Origin: Cyclobacteriaceae bacterium
GTDB taxonomy: Bacteria; Bacteroidota; Bacteroidia; Cytophagales; Cyclobacteriaceae
NCBI GenBank assembly: GCA_020832305.1
Contig: JAFIEV010000082.1
Span: 62,001-126,000, forward strand
DNA length: 64,000 nt
Direction: 5' to 3'
Each line of letters begins with the position of its first letter. Position 1 is the stretch's first letter. Below the pieces are notes generated by a model, which was given only the letters and a program-made list of their open reading frames with translations, made no database searches and was not told the DNA's origin. Both the position numbers and the translations under genes were made by a program. Shown here one piece after another: positions 9,251-18,721 of the stretch.

Positions 9251-11680
9251 TTAATGCCCAACTCGGTTGATCTCATCTAAACCTCCATTACGCTGTGCAG
9301 TTTCAAATTTTTCGCCTTTGCTGAATCGGTAGCGCAGGGTAAAACGGATGCTTTGATTTCCGTTATATTGATTGATTCTTAAATCCTGACCCTGGAAGTT
9401 GGAACCCCCGATGAATTTCATGGTTCTGAAAATATCTGTTCCGTTTACACTTAACTCGAGTTTATTGTCAGCAAATGACTTTTTAACGGCAGCATCCACC
9501 CAAATAAATTCACGGGTTTCATAAGCGCCGAAAGCTTGCGGTGACATATAATTTCCTATCAGTTCAAAACGAATACCTTTAGGTAAACTGAATGTATTGT
9601 TTATCTGTGTATACAGGGTATTGACTTCATTTTTTACAATTGCCCCTTCAAAATCAGAAAAAATTTCATTGTACGCTGCCACCATCACATTTTGCACCTG
9701 CCACCATTTCGCCAGCTGTAAAGGTACTATGGCACGTAAGCTCAGATTTTGATTGCGGTCGAAATTGCTTACCCTGAATAAGGTTGTATTATCCTCCCGG
9801 TTAAAGAAAGGCACTTCCATAATGTTGCCATGGGTCAGACTGTAACCAAGGGTAAGGTTATATTTACTTTGAAAAGTTTGGGTAAACTCAAAGTTATGAA
9901 TATAAGCAGGATTCAAATGTGGATTACCCCCGGCAAAGGTATATGGATCGATGTAGAAGATAAACGGATTGAGGTTCTCATAATAAGGTCTGTTAATCCT
10001 TCTGCTGTAATTGTAGTTCAGGCTATAGAAATCAGATACTTTCTGTTGAACAAAGACACTGGGAAACAGATTGAAATAGCTACGGTAATTACTGCTATCC
10101 AGCGTTACGGAATAACCGTCGGCATAAGTTTGTTCCCCCCTCAAACCTGCTTTCAGACTGATTTTCTCTGTAATTTTGGTATTGAAATTTATATATCCGG
10201 CCAAAATGTGTTCTGTATATATAAAATGATTACTCATATTGGAGATGGGTTGCCAGCCCTGTTCTGTAAGACGGGTAAAATTGAGATCATTATCAGAAAC
10301 AACACGGCTGGCTTTAATACCTGTTTCCAGTTTTCTGCCTTTGGACAAGGGATGAATGTAATCGGAGCGTAATGCAAAAATGTTGTAGTTTACCGGATTC
10401 ACATTGGCTATGTTTTCTATATCGGTAAGATTCCCCGATGCATTTCGATAAATATTATCAAAAGTTGAATGATGGTCCATGGTCATATTTGCATGATCTA
10501 CATCAATGGTGAGTTTACGCCCGCTGCTGTCAATTTTAACTATATAATGCAGGTTGGAATTGATGCGTGTAAATTCTCTGTTGATTACGTTTTTTGAATC
10601 GATCCATTGTCCACCATTATTGCCCGTAATCAGGTTTGACAGCATGCTGAAATCATCACTTCCGTCGTAATAATTGCCTCTGACAGAAAATCCTATGCTG
10701 TGGCGGTCATTGATATCATAATCAAGGCCTGCTCTCAAAGACGGATTGTGGCTTTTGAATCTCCATTCACCATCCTGAGACATTTCTGCAGCACTTCCAT
10801 TGATATTGAAAAACCTGTCGGTATGCACATCGCGATACCAGTTTCTTCTGGAATAGTCAGCATTGAAGAAACTACTCACCTTTCCTCTTTTATAATTTAC
10901 CTGGAGTCCGCCATTTGCTCCGTGATAACGATTGAACTCATGTCCGGCATAAATGCTGCCATGCATACCAACCATATGGTTTTTTACAAGGTTAAGATTG
11001 ATAATTCCGGCTGTTCCCTGCGCATCATAACGGGCTGAAGGGTTGGTTATAACTTCAATATTACGAATATTATTGGCAGGCATACTTTGCAATAAAGTCT
11101 GTAATTCACGTGCCGACATATAAGTGGGCCTGTCATCAATCATTACCATTACCCCCTGTTTTCCATTAAGTTGAATATTTCCGTCCTGGTCGATCCAGAT
11201 ACCTGGTGTTTTTGATAAAACATCGAGGGCTGTATTGCCTTCTGCCATAGCCGTACCTTCAACAGTAACGACCATTTTATCAGCTTCCATTTCAATGGTA
11301 GGCAGCATACTTTTTACAACTACCCCTTCCAGCATTTTTGCATCTTCTTTCAGTTTTATAATTCCCAGGTCTTTGCTTATTCCCTTGTCTACAGAGAGGT
11401 TAATTTTTTGCGTTTGGTATCCAACTGCGCTTAATGATAAAATCCAGGTGCCTGCAGTTGAGGGTAACTGGAGCACAAATTTACCATCAGCACCGGCTAC
11501 TGTTCCACCGACAAGAGAGGAGTCAGCGGGGTTATACAAGGCGATACTGGCAAATCCTATTTCTTCATTTTGATCCGAAACAATAGATCCGCGGATAACG
11601 GGAGCCTCGGCATAAACATTTTGAAATTTAACTGTGTTGAGCGTAAAAATTGCTAAATAAAAAAATATTAAGGTTTTCAT
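9251..11680 (-). CDS. TonB-dependent receptor of the outer-membrane beta-barrel family
   Basis: 809 aa. Signal peptide (about 1-24), then a carboxypeptidase-regulatory-like Ig domain (about 28-115), then a plug-like domain (about 125-235; contains TALDVLSKTPGIWIDQDGNI and ITNPSARYDAQGTAGIINL) and a large barrel to the C-terminus (PF14905-type). This class is widespread in Bacteroidota and is thought to move or bind ligands at the outer membrane; the ligand is not predictable. No SusD-like partner follows, so it is not a classical SusC of a polysaccharide locus. The C-terminus extends past the last strand (about 15 residues). A near-perfect 20-bp palindrome at 11811-11830, about 130 bases upstream, may be its operator. 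Confidence 0.88.
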   Translation of the reverse strand: MKTLIFFYLAIFTLNTVKFQNVYAEAPVIRGSIVSDQNEEIGFASIALYNPADSSLVGGTVAGADGKFVLQLPSTAGTWILSLSAVGYQTQKINLSVDKGISKDLGIIKLKEDAKMLEGVVVKSMLPTIEMEADKMVVTVEGTAMAEGNTALDVLSKTPGIWIDQDGNIQLNGKQGVMVMIDDRPTYMSARELQTLLQSMPANNIRNIEVITNPSARYDAQGTAGIINLNLVKNHMVGMHGSIYAGHEFNRYHGANGGLQVNYKRGKVSSFFNADYSRRNWYRDVHTDRFFNINGSAAEMSQDGEWRFKSHNPSLRAGLDYDINDRHSIGFSVRGNYYDGSDDFSMLSNLITGNNGGQWIDSKNVINREFTRINSNLHYIVKIDSSGRKLTIDVDHANMTMDHHSTFDNIYRNASGNLTDIENIANVNPVNYNIFALRSDYIHPLSKGRKLETGIKASRVVSDNDLNFTRLTEQGWQPISNMSNHFIYTEHILAGYINFNTKITEKISLKAGLRGEQTYADGYSVTLDSSNYRSYFNLFPSVFVQQKVSDFYSLNYNYSRRINRPYYENLNPFIFYIDPYTFAGGNPHLNPAYIHNFEFTQTFQSKYNLTLGYSLTHGNIMEVPFFNREDNTTLFRVSNFDRNQNLSLRAIVPLQLAKWWQVQNVMVAAYNEIFSDFEGAIVKNEVNTLYTQINNTFSLPKGIRFELIGNYMSPQAFGAYETREFIWVDAAVKKSFADNKLELSVNGTDIFRTMKFIGGSNFQGQDLRINQYNGNQSIRFTLRYRFSKGEKFETAQRNGGLDEINRVGH

Positions 11681-11810
11681 TGTTAGGAAATGTTTAAATT
11701 GAAATGAATCTGAAAACCAGAGATGAAATAAATGTGCCAGTATTATTTTATGTACATATAGTACTGATTATATGGTCTTTACAGTTATTTGTTTATGCGT
11801 GAAGGTGTTC

Positions 11811-11830
11811 GATAACGAACGTTCGTTGTC
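11811..11830. promoter_or_regulatory. 20-bp near-perfect palindrome upstream of the TonB receptor
   Basis: GATAACGAAC is followed directly by GTTCGTTGTC; the two arms are complementary at 9 of 10 positions with no loop. A perfect core ACGAACGTTCGT is more like a dimeric repressor site than a hairpin. It lies 131 bases before the receptor start. The regulator is unknown. Confidence 0.45.
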
Positions 11831-11860
11831 TTTTTATGAACAATAAAAAATAGGGCAAAT

Positions 11861-11890
11861 AAAAAGGCTGCTCACAATGGCAGCCTTTTT
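11861..11890 (-). terminator. Intrinsic terminator after the GH92 gene
   Basis: An 11-bp stem AAAAAGGCTGC / GCAGCCTTTTT (11861-11871 with 11880-11890) with an 8-base loop lies 26 bases past the stop of the GH92 gene. On the minus strand it ends in a T run. Confidence 0.8.
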
Positions 11891-11916
11891 ACTCAATCAA
11901 ATAATTTGGTTTTATG

Positions 11917-14220
11917 CTAATTCTCTCTTGACATGGAATAAGGTGCATGCTCCTCTTTGGAACCACGTTGTAAATTAGGTTTATCACCCATTTGAAATAC
12001 AAGTTTTCCTCCATTCTGAATATCTTCATGGCTTATCCAGTTCTTATCCAGATTTGAATTGTTAAGTCTGGCAGATTGAATATAAATGTTTTCACGGCTG
12101 TTTCCCGGAGCTTCAATGACAAAGGTATTGCCATTTTCTAACTGTATAGTTGCTTTTTCAAAGAGGGGAGAGCCAATCACATATTCCGGCTGACCGGGAC
12201 ACACCGGATAAAATCCCAGTGCAGAAAACACATACCATGCTGATGTCTGCCCATTATCTTCATCACCGCAAAGTCCATCAGGTAGTGGCGTATAAAGCCG
12301 GTTCATAACTTCCCTCGCCCATTTTTGTGCTACCCAGGGCCTTCCCACGTAATTAAAAAGATAGATTCCATGCTGTATGGGTTGATTTCCATGTGCGTAT
12401 TGGCCCATATTGGCAATGACCATTTCTGTAATTTCATGAATCTGTATACCGTAATAACTGTAGTCAAAATAGGGGGGTGTAGTAAACATAGATTCCAGTT
12501 TATCAGCAAAAGCCTCTCTTCCTCCCATCAGATCTGCGAGGCCGGCCGGATCATGGAATACAGCCCAGGTGTAATGCCATGAATTTCCTTCGGTAAATGC
12601 ATCTCCCCAGCGGTATTCGCTAAAAGGTTCCTGAAAGCTGCCATCCTGATTTCTTCCTCGCATAAAATTCACACCCGGATCAAAGACGTTGCGGTAATAT
12701 TGGGCTTGTTTTTTGAAACGATCGATATCCTGCTGCGGTTTGCCAAGGGCTTTTGCCAATTTCCAGACGGTAAAATCGGCATAGGCATATTCGAGGGTAC
12801 GGGCGGTATTTTCATGTACTCCTACATCATAAGGAATGTAACCAAGGGTATTATAGTATTCCACACCATATCTTCCTACCGAAGTTACAGGACCTTCATG
12901 GTCGGCATTTTTTAAAATGGCTTCATATAAAGTTTCAATATCATAATCGCGCATGCCTTTGATATAGGCATCGGCAATTAGGGAGGCAGAGTTTGAACCT
13001 ATCATACAATCCCTGTGTCCCGGGCTGGCCCACTCTGGCAACCATCCACTTTCTTTATAGGCATTAACCAATCCCTTCATGATCTGATTATTCATTTCGG
13101 GATACATTACCGTAAAAAATGGAAAAACTGCCCTGAAGGTATCCCAAAAGCCATTGTCGGTAAACATATAACCCGGCAATACTTCTCCATTGTAGGGGCT
13201 GTAATGAACCATTTCATCTTTTTCGTTGAACTCATAAAATTTTCTCGGGAACAACAGAGTACGATACAGGGCTGTGTAGAAAGTTTTATGTTGGTCAAGA
13301 TCACCACCTTCGATGCGTATTCTGCCCAATTCTTTACTCCAAGCATCCTTTGCCTCCTGCAGGGTCGTTTGAAAATTTTTATTCCCAATTTCACGGTTTA
13401 AATTAATGGATGCCTGTTCAGGGCTTATGAACGAGGAAGCCACTTTTACATTAACCTGCTCTCCTTTCCCCGTGGCAAATTCAAGTATGGCCATTACATG
13501 GTTACCCTCAGACTGCATACTGTTTTGTTCAAGTACCCCTTCTTTCCAGGTATGAACATTTCGGAAAGGTTTGTCAAATTCCAGCACAAAATAATTATGA
13601 AAATTAAAAGGCACACCCCCGCTGTGGTTTCTGCTGTAACCGGTTACCCTTTGATTGGCCTGATCAACAACCACTTTTGATCCCTTAAAAAAAGCATCAA
13701 CTATAAAATATGAATTATCTGACTCCGGATATGTAATGCGTAACTGTGCAGCACGATCTGTAGGGGCAAGTTCAACATTGACATCATAATCGCCCAAATA
13801 CACCTGATAATAATATGGCTTTACTGTTTCTGACTTATGGGAAAACCAGGAAGCCCTTTCATCTTCGGTAATTTTTAATTCTCCTGTTACGGGCATTAAG
13901 GAAAATGCTCCATAATCATTGATCCACGGGCTCGGCTGACGTGTTTGCCGTATGCCTCTGATCTTATGTTCACTGTAATTGTAAAACCACCCGCTTCCCA
14001 TTTTCCCAGTTTGGGGTGACCAGAAATTCATACCCCATGGGACTGCTATAGCCGGATAGGTATTCCCATTGGATAATGCAAATGTTGACTGAGAACCCAC
14101 CAGGGGATTAACCAGCTCTTCAGGTGGCAATTCTGGCACAAATGCCTGCTTAGATATTTGTTTTTCATTACAAGCAGTTAAAAAAAATAATATGAGTAAC
14201 AAAAGTTGAAAATATCTCAT
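11917..14220 (-). CDS. Alpha-mannosidase lipoprotein, glycoside hydrolase family 92
   Basis: 767 aa from the ATG at 14220. I chose this start because it begins a clear lipoprotein signal (MRYFQLLLLILFFLTAC, Cys17); the frame stays open another 70 codons upstream but without signal-like sequence. GH92 enzymes are calcium-dependent exo-acting alpha-mannosidases, mainly alpha-1,2, acting on N-glycans and yeast-type mannans. Family signatures are the N-terminal PLVGSQSTFALSNGNTYPA block, GHRDCMIGSNSASLIADAYI, and GDEDNGQTSAWYVFSALGFY with the acidic residues near the active site. Single gene with its own terminator. With the GH2 beta-mannosidase at the window start it suggests use of mannose-containing glycans, though the two are 9 kb apart and no PUL structure is seen. 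Confidence 0.93.
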   Translation of the reverse strand: MRYFQLLLLILFFLTACNEKQISKQAFVPELPPEELVNPLVGSQSTFALSNGNTYPAIAVPWGMNFWSPQTGKMGSGWFYNYSEHKIRGIRQTRQPSPWINDYGAFSLMPVTGELKITEDERASWFSHKSETVKPYYYQVYLGDYDVNVELAPTDRAAQLRITYPESDNSYFIVDAFFKGSKVVVDQANQRVTGYSRNHSGGVPFNFHNYFVLEFDKPFRNVHTWKEGVLEQNSMQSEGNHVMAILEFATGKGEQVNVKVASSFISPEQASINLNREIGNKNFQTTLQEAKDAWSKELGRIRIEGGDLDQHKTFYTALYRTLLFPRKFYEFNEKDEMVHYSPYNGEVLPGYMFTDNGFWDTFRAVFPFFTVMYPEMNNQIMKGLVNAYKESGWLPEWASPGHRDCMIGSNSASLIADAYIKGMRDYDIETLYEAILKNADHEGPVTSVGRYGVEYYNTLGYIPYDVGVHENTARTLEYAYADFTVWKLAKALGKPQQDIDRFKKQAQYYRNVFDPGVNFMRGRNQDGSFQEPFSEYRWGDAFTEGNSWHYTWAVFHDPAGLADLMGGREAFADKLESMFTTPPYFDYSYYGIQIHEITEMVIANMGQYAHGNQPIQHGIYLFNYVGRPWVAQKWAREVMNRLYTPLPDGLCGDEDNGQTSAWYVFSALGFYPVCPGQPEYVIGSPLFEKATIQLENGNTFVIEAPGNSRENIYIQSARLNNSNLDKNWISHEDIQNGGKLVFQMGDKPNLQRGSKEEHAPYSMSREN

Positions 14221-14456
14221 TATATAAGGGTTTTTGGATTTATACTTTACATCGAAAATAGAAAAATACATAAAATAGGGTAATAGAGATGAAGGATAGT
14301 AATAATTAATTTTGCAAACCTTTGCAGCAGATTTAAAACTAAAGGGTTCTTGACATACTTTTTTTAATGATTTTACATTATTTATTACATTACCTCTTGC
14401 ATGGGACAATAAAACATTAGACTGACACATTTATTTTAGTGTAAAAATGTGAAAAA

Positions 14457-14969
14457 ATGAAAAAGGTGAGGAATGGGTTTTTTGTATTGGCTGTATTAAT
14501 TATTGGAACTTCAGTTCTGGCAGAAAGTGAATTGCCGCAATTAAATAGAAAAATTGTTGATTTCCTTGATGAAGTGATGGGAACCCAGGTCGACCGGGGA
14601 GAATGCTGGGATCTGGCATCGGTTGCCCTTCAAAAGTCAGGAGCCTATTTCGACAGATCTTCTTTAAAAACCATTTATCAATTTGGCCGAATAGTAGATC
14701 CGAAAAAAGAAATTATCTTACCGGGTGATATCGTGCAATTTGAAAAAGTTGAACTCAAATATCAGGTAGACGATGCTGTATATACCGAATCTATGGCACA
14801 TCACACAGCCATCGTCTATGAGGTAACATCGCCGGGAAATTTTGTACTGGCACATCAGAATACCAGTTTTTCAGGGAGGAAAGTAGGAAAAAGTCCATTT
14901 ATACTGTCGCAAATGACCAAAGGCAAGGTTACCTTTTATCGGCCTGTTTCTGATAAATACAGTAAATAA
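14457..14969 (+). CDS. Exported CHAP/NlpC-P60-like cysteine amidase or peptidase domain protein
   Basis: 170 aa. Signal peptide (about 1-22, ending VLAES). The mature part carries a Cys-His pattern of the papain-like CHAP/NlpC fold: C50 in RGECWDLASVAL as nucleophile candidate, then GDIVQFE at about 90-96, His115/His116 in MAHHTAIV, and HQN at 133-135. These spacings fit small bacterial cell-wall amidases, but the Trp-Asp after the Cys and the lack of a binding domain leave the substrate open. Stand-alone gene; it converges with recF, 23 bases apart. Confidence 0.62.
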   Translation: MKKVRNGFFVLAVLIIGTSVLAESELPQLNRKIVDFLDEVMGTQVDRGECWDLASVALQKSGAYFDRSSLKTIYQFGRIVDPKKEIILPGDIVQFEKVELKYQVDDAVYTESMAHHTAIVYEVTSPGNFVLAHQNTSFSGRKVGKSPFILSQMTKGKVTFYRPVSDKYSK

Positions 14970-14992
14970 ATGTCAATGTTGAAATATATTAA

Positions 14993-16078
14993 TTATACCG
15001 GCAAGGTAATGATTTTTTTACCTGCCTGAACAGAGGAAAGCAATTGCATAGTGCGTTCTGGCCTTGCATCAGTTATAAATATTTGGCCAAATAGAGTTTC
15101 CTGAACCATTTGCAGTACTTTTAAAATCCTGTAATCATCCAGTTTATCAAAAATATCGTCTAGCAGTAAAATGGGTTTAAATCCTTTCTTTTCAAACATA
15201 ACCTGATATTGGGCCATTTTTAGGGCAATTAAATAAGATTTCTGCTGCCCTTGCGAGCCGAACTTTTTAAGTGAGTAGCCATTTAGACTAAATTCAAAAT
15301 CATCTTTATGTATACCTAAATTAGTTCTTTGAAGTACCCGGTCATTTTCAATATTTTTTCTGAACCTGTTTTTGTAATCAGGATGGCTAAAGGCAGAAGC
15401 GTATTGTAATTCGGCTGATTCTTTATGGCCTGATATTTCGTTGTACAAATACTGAAATACATCTTTAAAATCGTTGATAAAGTTTTGTCTGCGGGTGTTT
15501 ATTTGGTTTCCGTTGTTTAAGATTATATTGTCATAAGGAGCAACCCTGTCATAATCGAAATTATGATGCTGACCAAAATGCTTAAGCAGGAGGTTTCTCT
15601 GTAAGAGAGCTCTTTGGTACTCTATCAGAAGTTCGAGATAGTTTCGATCAATTTGTGAAATGATGCCATCGAAAAAGCGACGTCTCATTTCGCTTCCTCC
15701 GCTAATGATTTCGGCATCGCCGGGGCTTATCATAACCATGGGAAATTCACCAATATGATCACTCATTCTCGTATATGGAACTTTATCGCAGATCAATTTT
15801 TTCTTTTCGCCCTTCATCAGACTACATATCACTTCCCTTCCGGACTTTTGCAACTTAAAGCGGCCCTTTACTGAAAAATAATTTTCGTCATGAAAAATAA
15901 GTTGTTGGTCTGTTGCATTGAAGGCGCTTTTGCTGAATGCCAATAGGTATATGGCATCAAGCAGGTTTGTTTTACCTGATCCATTGGGTCCAACGATACA
16001 ATTAATTTCGGGAGAGAAGTCAGTTTGAAAGTCTTTGTAGTTTTTAAAAAAGCACAAAAGGATATTTTCGATTGTCAT
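14993..16078 (-). CDS. recF: DNA replication and repair protein RecF
   Basis: 361 aa SMC-like ABC ATPase that loads RecA at single-strand gaps. Walker A is GPNGSGKT (30-37), the ABC signature is in FGSQGQQKS and Walker B in ILLLDDIFDKLD (about 303-314). Length is typical. It is not next to dnaA or dnaN, as is usual in Bacteroidota. It is divergent from pdhA. Confidence 0.96.
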   Translation of the reverse strand: MTIENILLCFFKNYKDFQTDFSPEINCIVGPNGSGKTNLLDAIYLLAFSKSAFNATDQQLIFHDENYFSVKGRFKLQKSGREVICSLMKGEKKKLICDKVPYTRMSDHIGEFPMVMISPGDAEIISGGSEMRRRFFDGIISQIDRNYLELLIEYQRALLQRNLLLKHFGQHHNFDYDRVAPYDNIILNNGNQINTRRQNFINDFKDVFQYLYNEISGHKESAELQYASAFSHPDYKNRFRKNIENDRVLQRTNLGIHKDDFEFSLNGYSLKKFGSQGQQKSYLIALKMAQYQVMFEKKGFKPILLLDDIFDKLDDYRILKVLQMVQETLFGQIFITDARPERTMQLLSSVQAGKKIITLPV

Positions 16079-16193
16079 TCATTAAATTTTTACGCGAATT
16101 TATTTAATTTGCAGCCCATTTTAAACCATGAGTGTGAACCTTGGGTTAAAAAGGCATAAAAAGAAGGAAATAAAAATTATAAATAATCGATCT

Positions 16194-17225
16194 ATGGCTT
16201 CTACCAAAGAAAAGAAAACCAATACAGCTGCAAAGAAACAGGAATTCTCAAAAGAGACATACATGTTTTGGTTTGAATCGATGCTGCTCATGAGAAGGTT
16301 TGAAGAAAAGGCAGGGCAGCTTTACGGCCAGCAAAAAATCAGAGGATTTTGCCACCTTTATATTGGGCAGGAAGCTTGTGCCTCAGGCGCAATATCTGCA
16401 CTTCAAAAAGGAGATAAATATATAACAGCCTATCGCGATCATGGCCATCCTTTGGCTTTGGGTACCGACCCCAAATATGTAATGGCAGAATTGTACGGAA
16501 AAGCTACCGGCGTATCAAAAGGCAAGGGTGGATCGATGCATATTTTCGATAAGGAGGTAAATTTTATGGGAGGCCATGGAATAGTTGGTGCCCAGATTCC
16601 GCTTGGAGTAGGTATTGGATTTGCCGAAATGTACAATAAAACCGGAAAACTGTGTATTTGTTATATGGGTGATGGCGCAACAAGGCAGGGCGCATTTCAC
16701 GAATCTCTCAATCTTGCCATGTTTTACAAAGTCCCTGTAATTTTTGTGATTGAAAATAATGGGTATGCCATGGGTACCAGCGTACAAAGAACTTCAAATG
16801 TGCACGAGTTATACCAACTCGGTGAATCCTATGATATGCCATCGAAAGCAGTAGATGCCATGAATGTTGAAGAAGTTCACCTTGCCGTAGAAGAAGCGGC
16901 TGATAGAGCCCGCAAAGGCGAAGGACCAACTTTACTCGAGTTCAGAACTTATCGTTACAAGGGTCATTCTATGTCTGACCCGGCCAAATACCGCACCAAA
17001 GAGGAAGTAGAAGGTTACAAGAAAAAAGATCCAATAGAACAGGTTCGCGATACTATTTTGAAGAAAAAGCTTGCAACTGAAGCGGATCTTAAAAAAATTG
17101 ATGATCAGATTAAACAAAAAGTTGCAGAATCTGTAAAGTTTGCTGAAGAATCTGAATTTCCTGCCCCAGAAGAAGCATATAAAGATGTTTACGTGCAGGA
17201 AGACTATCCATTTTTAATGGAATAA
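16194..17225 (+). CDS. pdhA: Pyruvate dehydrogenase E1 component, alpha subunit
   Basis: 343 aa from ATG 16194. With the beta subunit it decarboxylates pyruvate using thiamine diphosphate and passes the acetyl group to E2. The TPP motif starts at GDG (159-161) and ends at ENN (187-189); the phosphorylation-loop region YRYKGHSMSDPAKYRTKEE is present. The frame is open 22 codons further to an ATG at 16128, but that extension is basic and unlike family members, and ATG 16194 starts the usual Lys-rich leader. No pdhB or E2 gene is adjacent, so the complex is encoded at more than one locus. A hairpin terminator follows. Confidence 0.94.
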   Translation: MASTKEKKTNTAAKKQEFSKETYMFWFESMLLMRRFEEKAGQLYGQQKIRGFCHLYIGQEACASGAISALQKGDKYITAYRDHGHPLALGTDPKYVMAELYGKATGVSKGKGGSMHIFDKEVNFMGGHGIVGAQIPLGVGIGFAEMYNKTGKLCICYMGDGATRQGAFHESLNLAMFYKVPVIFVIENNGYAMGTSVQRTSNVHELYQLGESYDMPSKAVDAMNVEEVHLAVEEAADRARKGEGPTLLEFRTYRYKGHSMSDPAKYRTKEEVEGYKKKDPIEQVRDTILKKKLATEADLKKIDDQIKQKVAESVKFAEESEFPAPEEAYKDVYVQEDYPFLME

Positions 17226-17248
17226 TTAATATTATAATTTGCTCAAGG

Positions 17249-17284
17249 TTGCATTGAACATATGAAAATAGCAATGCAATTTTT
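17249..17284 (+). terminator. Intrinsic terminator after pdhA
   Basis: An 8-bp stem TTGCATTG / CAATGCAA (17249-17256 with 17272-17279) is followed by a T run, 24 bases after the pdhA stop. Confidence 0.62.
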
Positions 17285-17292
17285 AATAAACC

Positions 17293-17322
17293 TTTGTTTG
17301 AAAGCAAAATGTACTATTTTTG
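17293..17322 (+). promoter_or_regulatory. Probable promoter of the TPR membrane protein gene
   Basis: TTTG at 17293-17296 and TATTTTTG at 17315-17322 are 18 bases apart, close to the Bacteroidota consensus TTTG-N19-TAnnTTTG. The -7 element ends 20 bases before the ATG at 17343. Confidence 0.6.
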
Positions 17323-17342
17323 CATCCTGAATTTTTGAAATA

Positions 17343-18065
17343 ATGGCTAAAGTAAGCAACAGAAAGAGCAAAAAGCCGGAAAAAGGCGGTGCAGAAGTAC
17401 TGGAAAGTCCTGAAGCACTGGCAGAACAGCTCTCAAAAACTGAACAATTTCTGGAAAAAAACAAAGTACTCGTATTTAGCATCGGTGGTGTGCTTGCGGC
17501 AATTGTACTTGGTATTTTTTTATTCCGCTATTACATCACCAATCAAAATAAAGAAGCTCAGGAACAGATGTTCCAGGCAGTTTACTATTTTGAAGCAGAT
17601 AGTTTACAAAAAGCCCTGCATGGCGATGGTATAAATCCGGGCTTTCTGGATATAATTGATGACTATTCTATGACAGATGCTTCAAATCTATCAAAATTTT
17701 ACGCAGGAGCTTCTTTTATAAAGCTTGGTGAATTTGATGAAGCAATACAACACCTTAGCAAGTTTAAATCCAAAGATCTCGTAATCCAACCCAGGGCTCT
17801 GGCACTGATTGGTGATGCACATATGGAACTTGGGAATATTTCTGAAGCTATAAAATTTTACGAACGAGCTGCAAATTATAAGTCAAACGAATTTATTTCA
17901 CCCCAATACCTAATAAAAGTTGCTATTGCATATGAAAAAAATGGCAATCTTGATAATGCTTTAAAAGCATATAACACCATAATAGAAAAATATCCCAAGT
18001 CAGCAGAATTTCAAAATGCACGAAAGCATGTTGCAAGGCTTGAAACTATTAAGAAAAATAAATAA
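17343..18065 (+). CDS. Single-pass membrane protein with TPR repeats (YfgM-like)
   Basis: 240 aa. A Lys-rich cytoplasmic N-terminus (1-40) is followed by one transmembrane helix (about 41-64, VLVFSIGGVLAAIVLGIFLF) and then helical repeats with TPR signatures at about 118-150 (GEFDEAIQHL), 155-185 (GNISEAIKFYERA) and 195-230 (GNLDNALKAYNTIIEKYP). The layout is that of YfgM-type proteins, which are inner-membrane anchored with TPRs outside and help envelope protein assembly. Function here is inferred from layout only. It has its own promoter and terminator. Confidence 0.78.
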   Translation: MAKVSNRKSKKPEKGGAEVLESPEALAEQLSKTEQFLEKNKVLVFSIGGVLAAIVLGIFLFRYYITNQNKEAQEQMFQAVYYFEADSLQKALHGDGINPGFLDIIDDYSMTDASNLSKFYAGASFIKLGEFDEAIQHLSKFKSKDLVIQPRALALIGDAHMELGNISEAIKFYERAANYKSNEFISPQYLIKVAIAYEKNGNLDNALKAYNTIIEKYPKSAEFQNARKHVARLETIKKNK

Positions 18066-18088
18066 CAATCCAATAAAGCTTTTGAATG

Positions 18089-18122
18089 AAGGGGATACAG
18101 CAAAAGCTTTATCCCCTTTTTT
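18089..18122 (+). terminator. Intrinsic terminator after the TPR membrane protein gene
   Basis: Stem AAGGGGATA (18089-18097) pairs with TATCCCCTT (18110-18118), followed by T residues to 18122. It lies 24 bases after the stop at 18065. Confidence 0.78.
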
Positions 18123-18154
18123 AATGTATGTTTGAAAATTTATTATAAAAATAT

Positions 18155-18649
18155 ATGTCGAGTGCAGAAAAAAATCTCAGCCATTTTTCCGGAAAAAATG
18201 TATTTGATGTCTCTGGAAAGAAATTTGCAATTATCGTCTCTGAGTGGAATGATGTAGTGACCGAAGCACTGTACAAAGGTGCATTGGAAACCTTAATGGC
18301 CCATGGTGCAAGTGCAGACTTTATAAAAAGACTGGATGTACCCGGAAGTTATGAGCTCTCTCTTGCCGCACAGTGGCTTGCAGCTGATGATCAAATTGAT
18401 GCCGTTATTTGTCTTGGTTGTGTAATTCAGGGTGAAACCCGTCACTTTGAATTTATATGCCAGGCCGTTGCACAAGGACTTACACAAGTATCTCTGAAAT
18501 ACAACAAACCAGTAATTTTTGGAGTCCTCACGCCAAATAACCAGGAACAAGCCCTTGAAAGAGCCGGCGGAAGACATGGCAATAAAGGTGAAGAAGCTGC
18601 CATAACAGCCATAAAAATGCTCGGACTACAAAATGGTTTGATATCTTAA
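18155..18649 (+). CDS. ribH: 6,7-dimethyl-8-ribityllumazine synthase
   Basis: 164 aa. It joins 3,4-dihydroxybutanone phosphate and the ribityl-aminouracil to form lumazine, the penultimate step to riboflavin. Recognisable blocks: SEWNDVVTEALYKGALETL, VPGSYELSLAAQWLA, CLGCVIQGETRHFEFICQAVAQGL (with the catalytic His) and FGVLTPNNQEQALERAGG. Length is standard. Not in a rib operon; it stands alone between a terminator and the aspartokinase gene, as is common in this phylum. Confidence 0.97.
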   Translation: MSSAEKNLSHFSGKNVFDVSGKKFAIIVSEWNDVVTEALYKGALETLMAHGASADFIKRLDVPGSYELSLAAQWLAADDQIDAVICLGCVIQGETRHFEFICQAVAQGLTQVSLKYNKPVIFGVLTPNNQEQALERAGGRHGNKGEEAAITAIKMLGLQNGLIS

Positions 18650-18721
18650 ATAAGATTATAATATAGCGGGCTACCAACTATTTAGTTTTTTATACCATTT
18701 TAACAAACCACAAACAGGCTC

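Noticed and set aside
10700-11038. Open frames on the plus strand inside the TonB receptor gene
   Set aside because: Antisense of a long, well-supported receptor; no start signals or protein-like pattern.
13107-13401. Overlapping open frames within the GH92 gene
   Set aside because: Shadows of the GH92 frame; no independent evidence.
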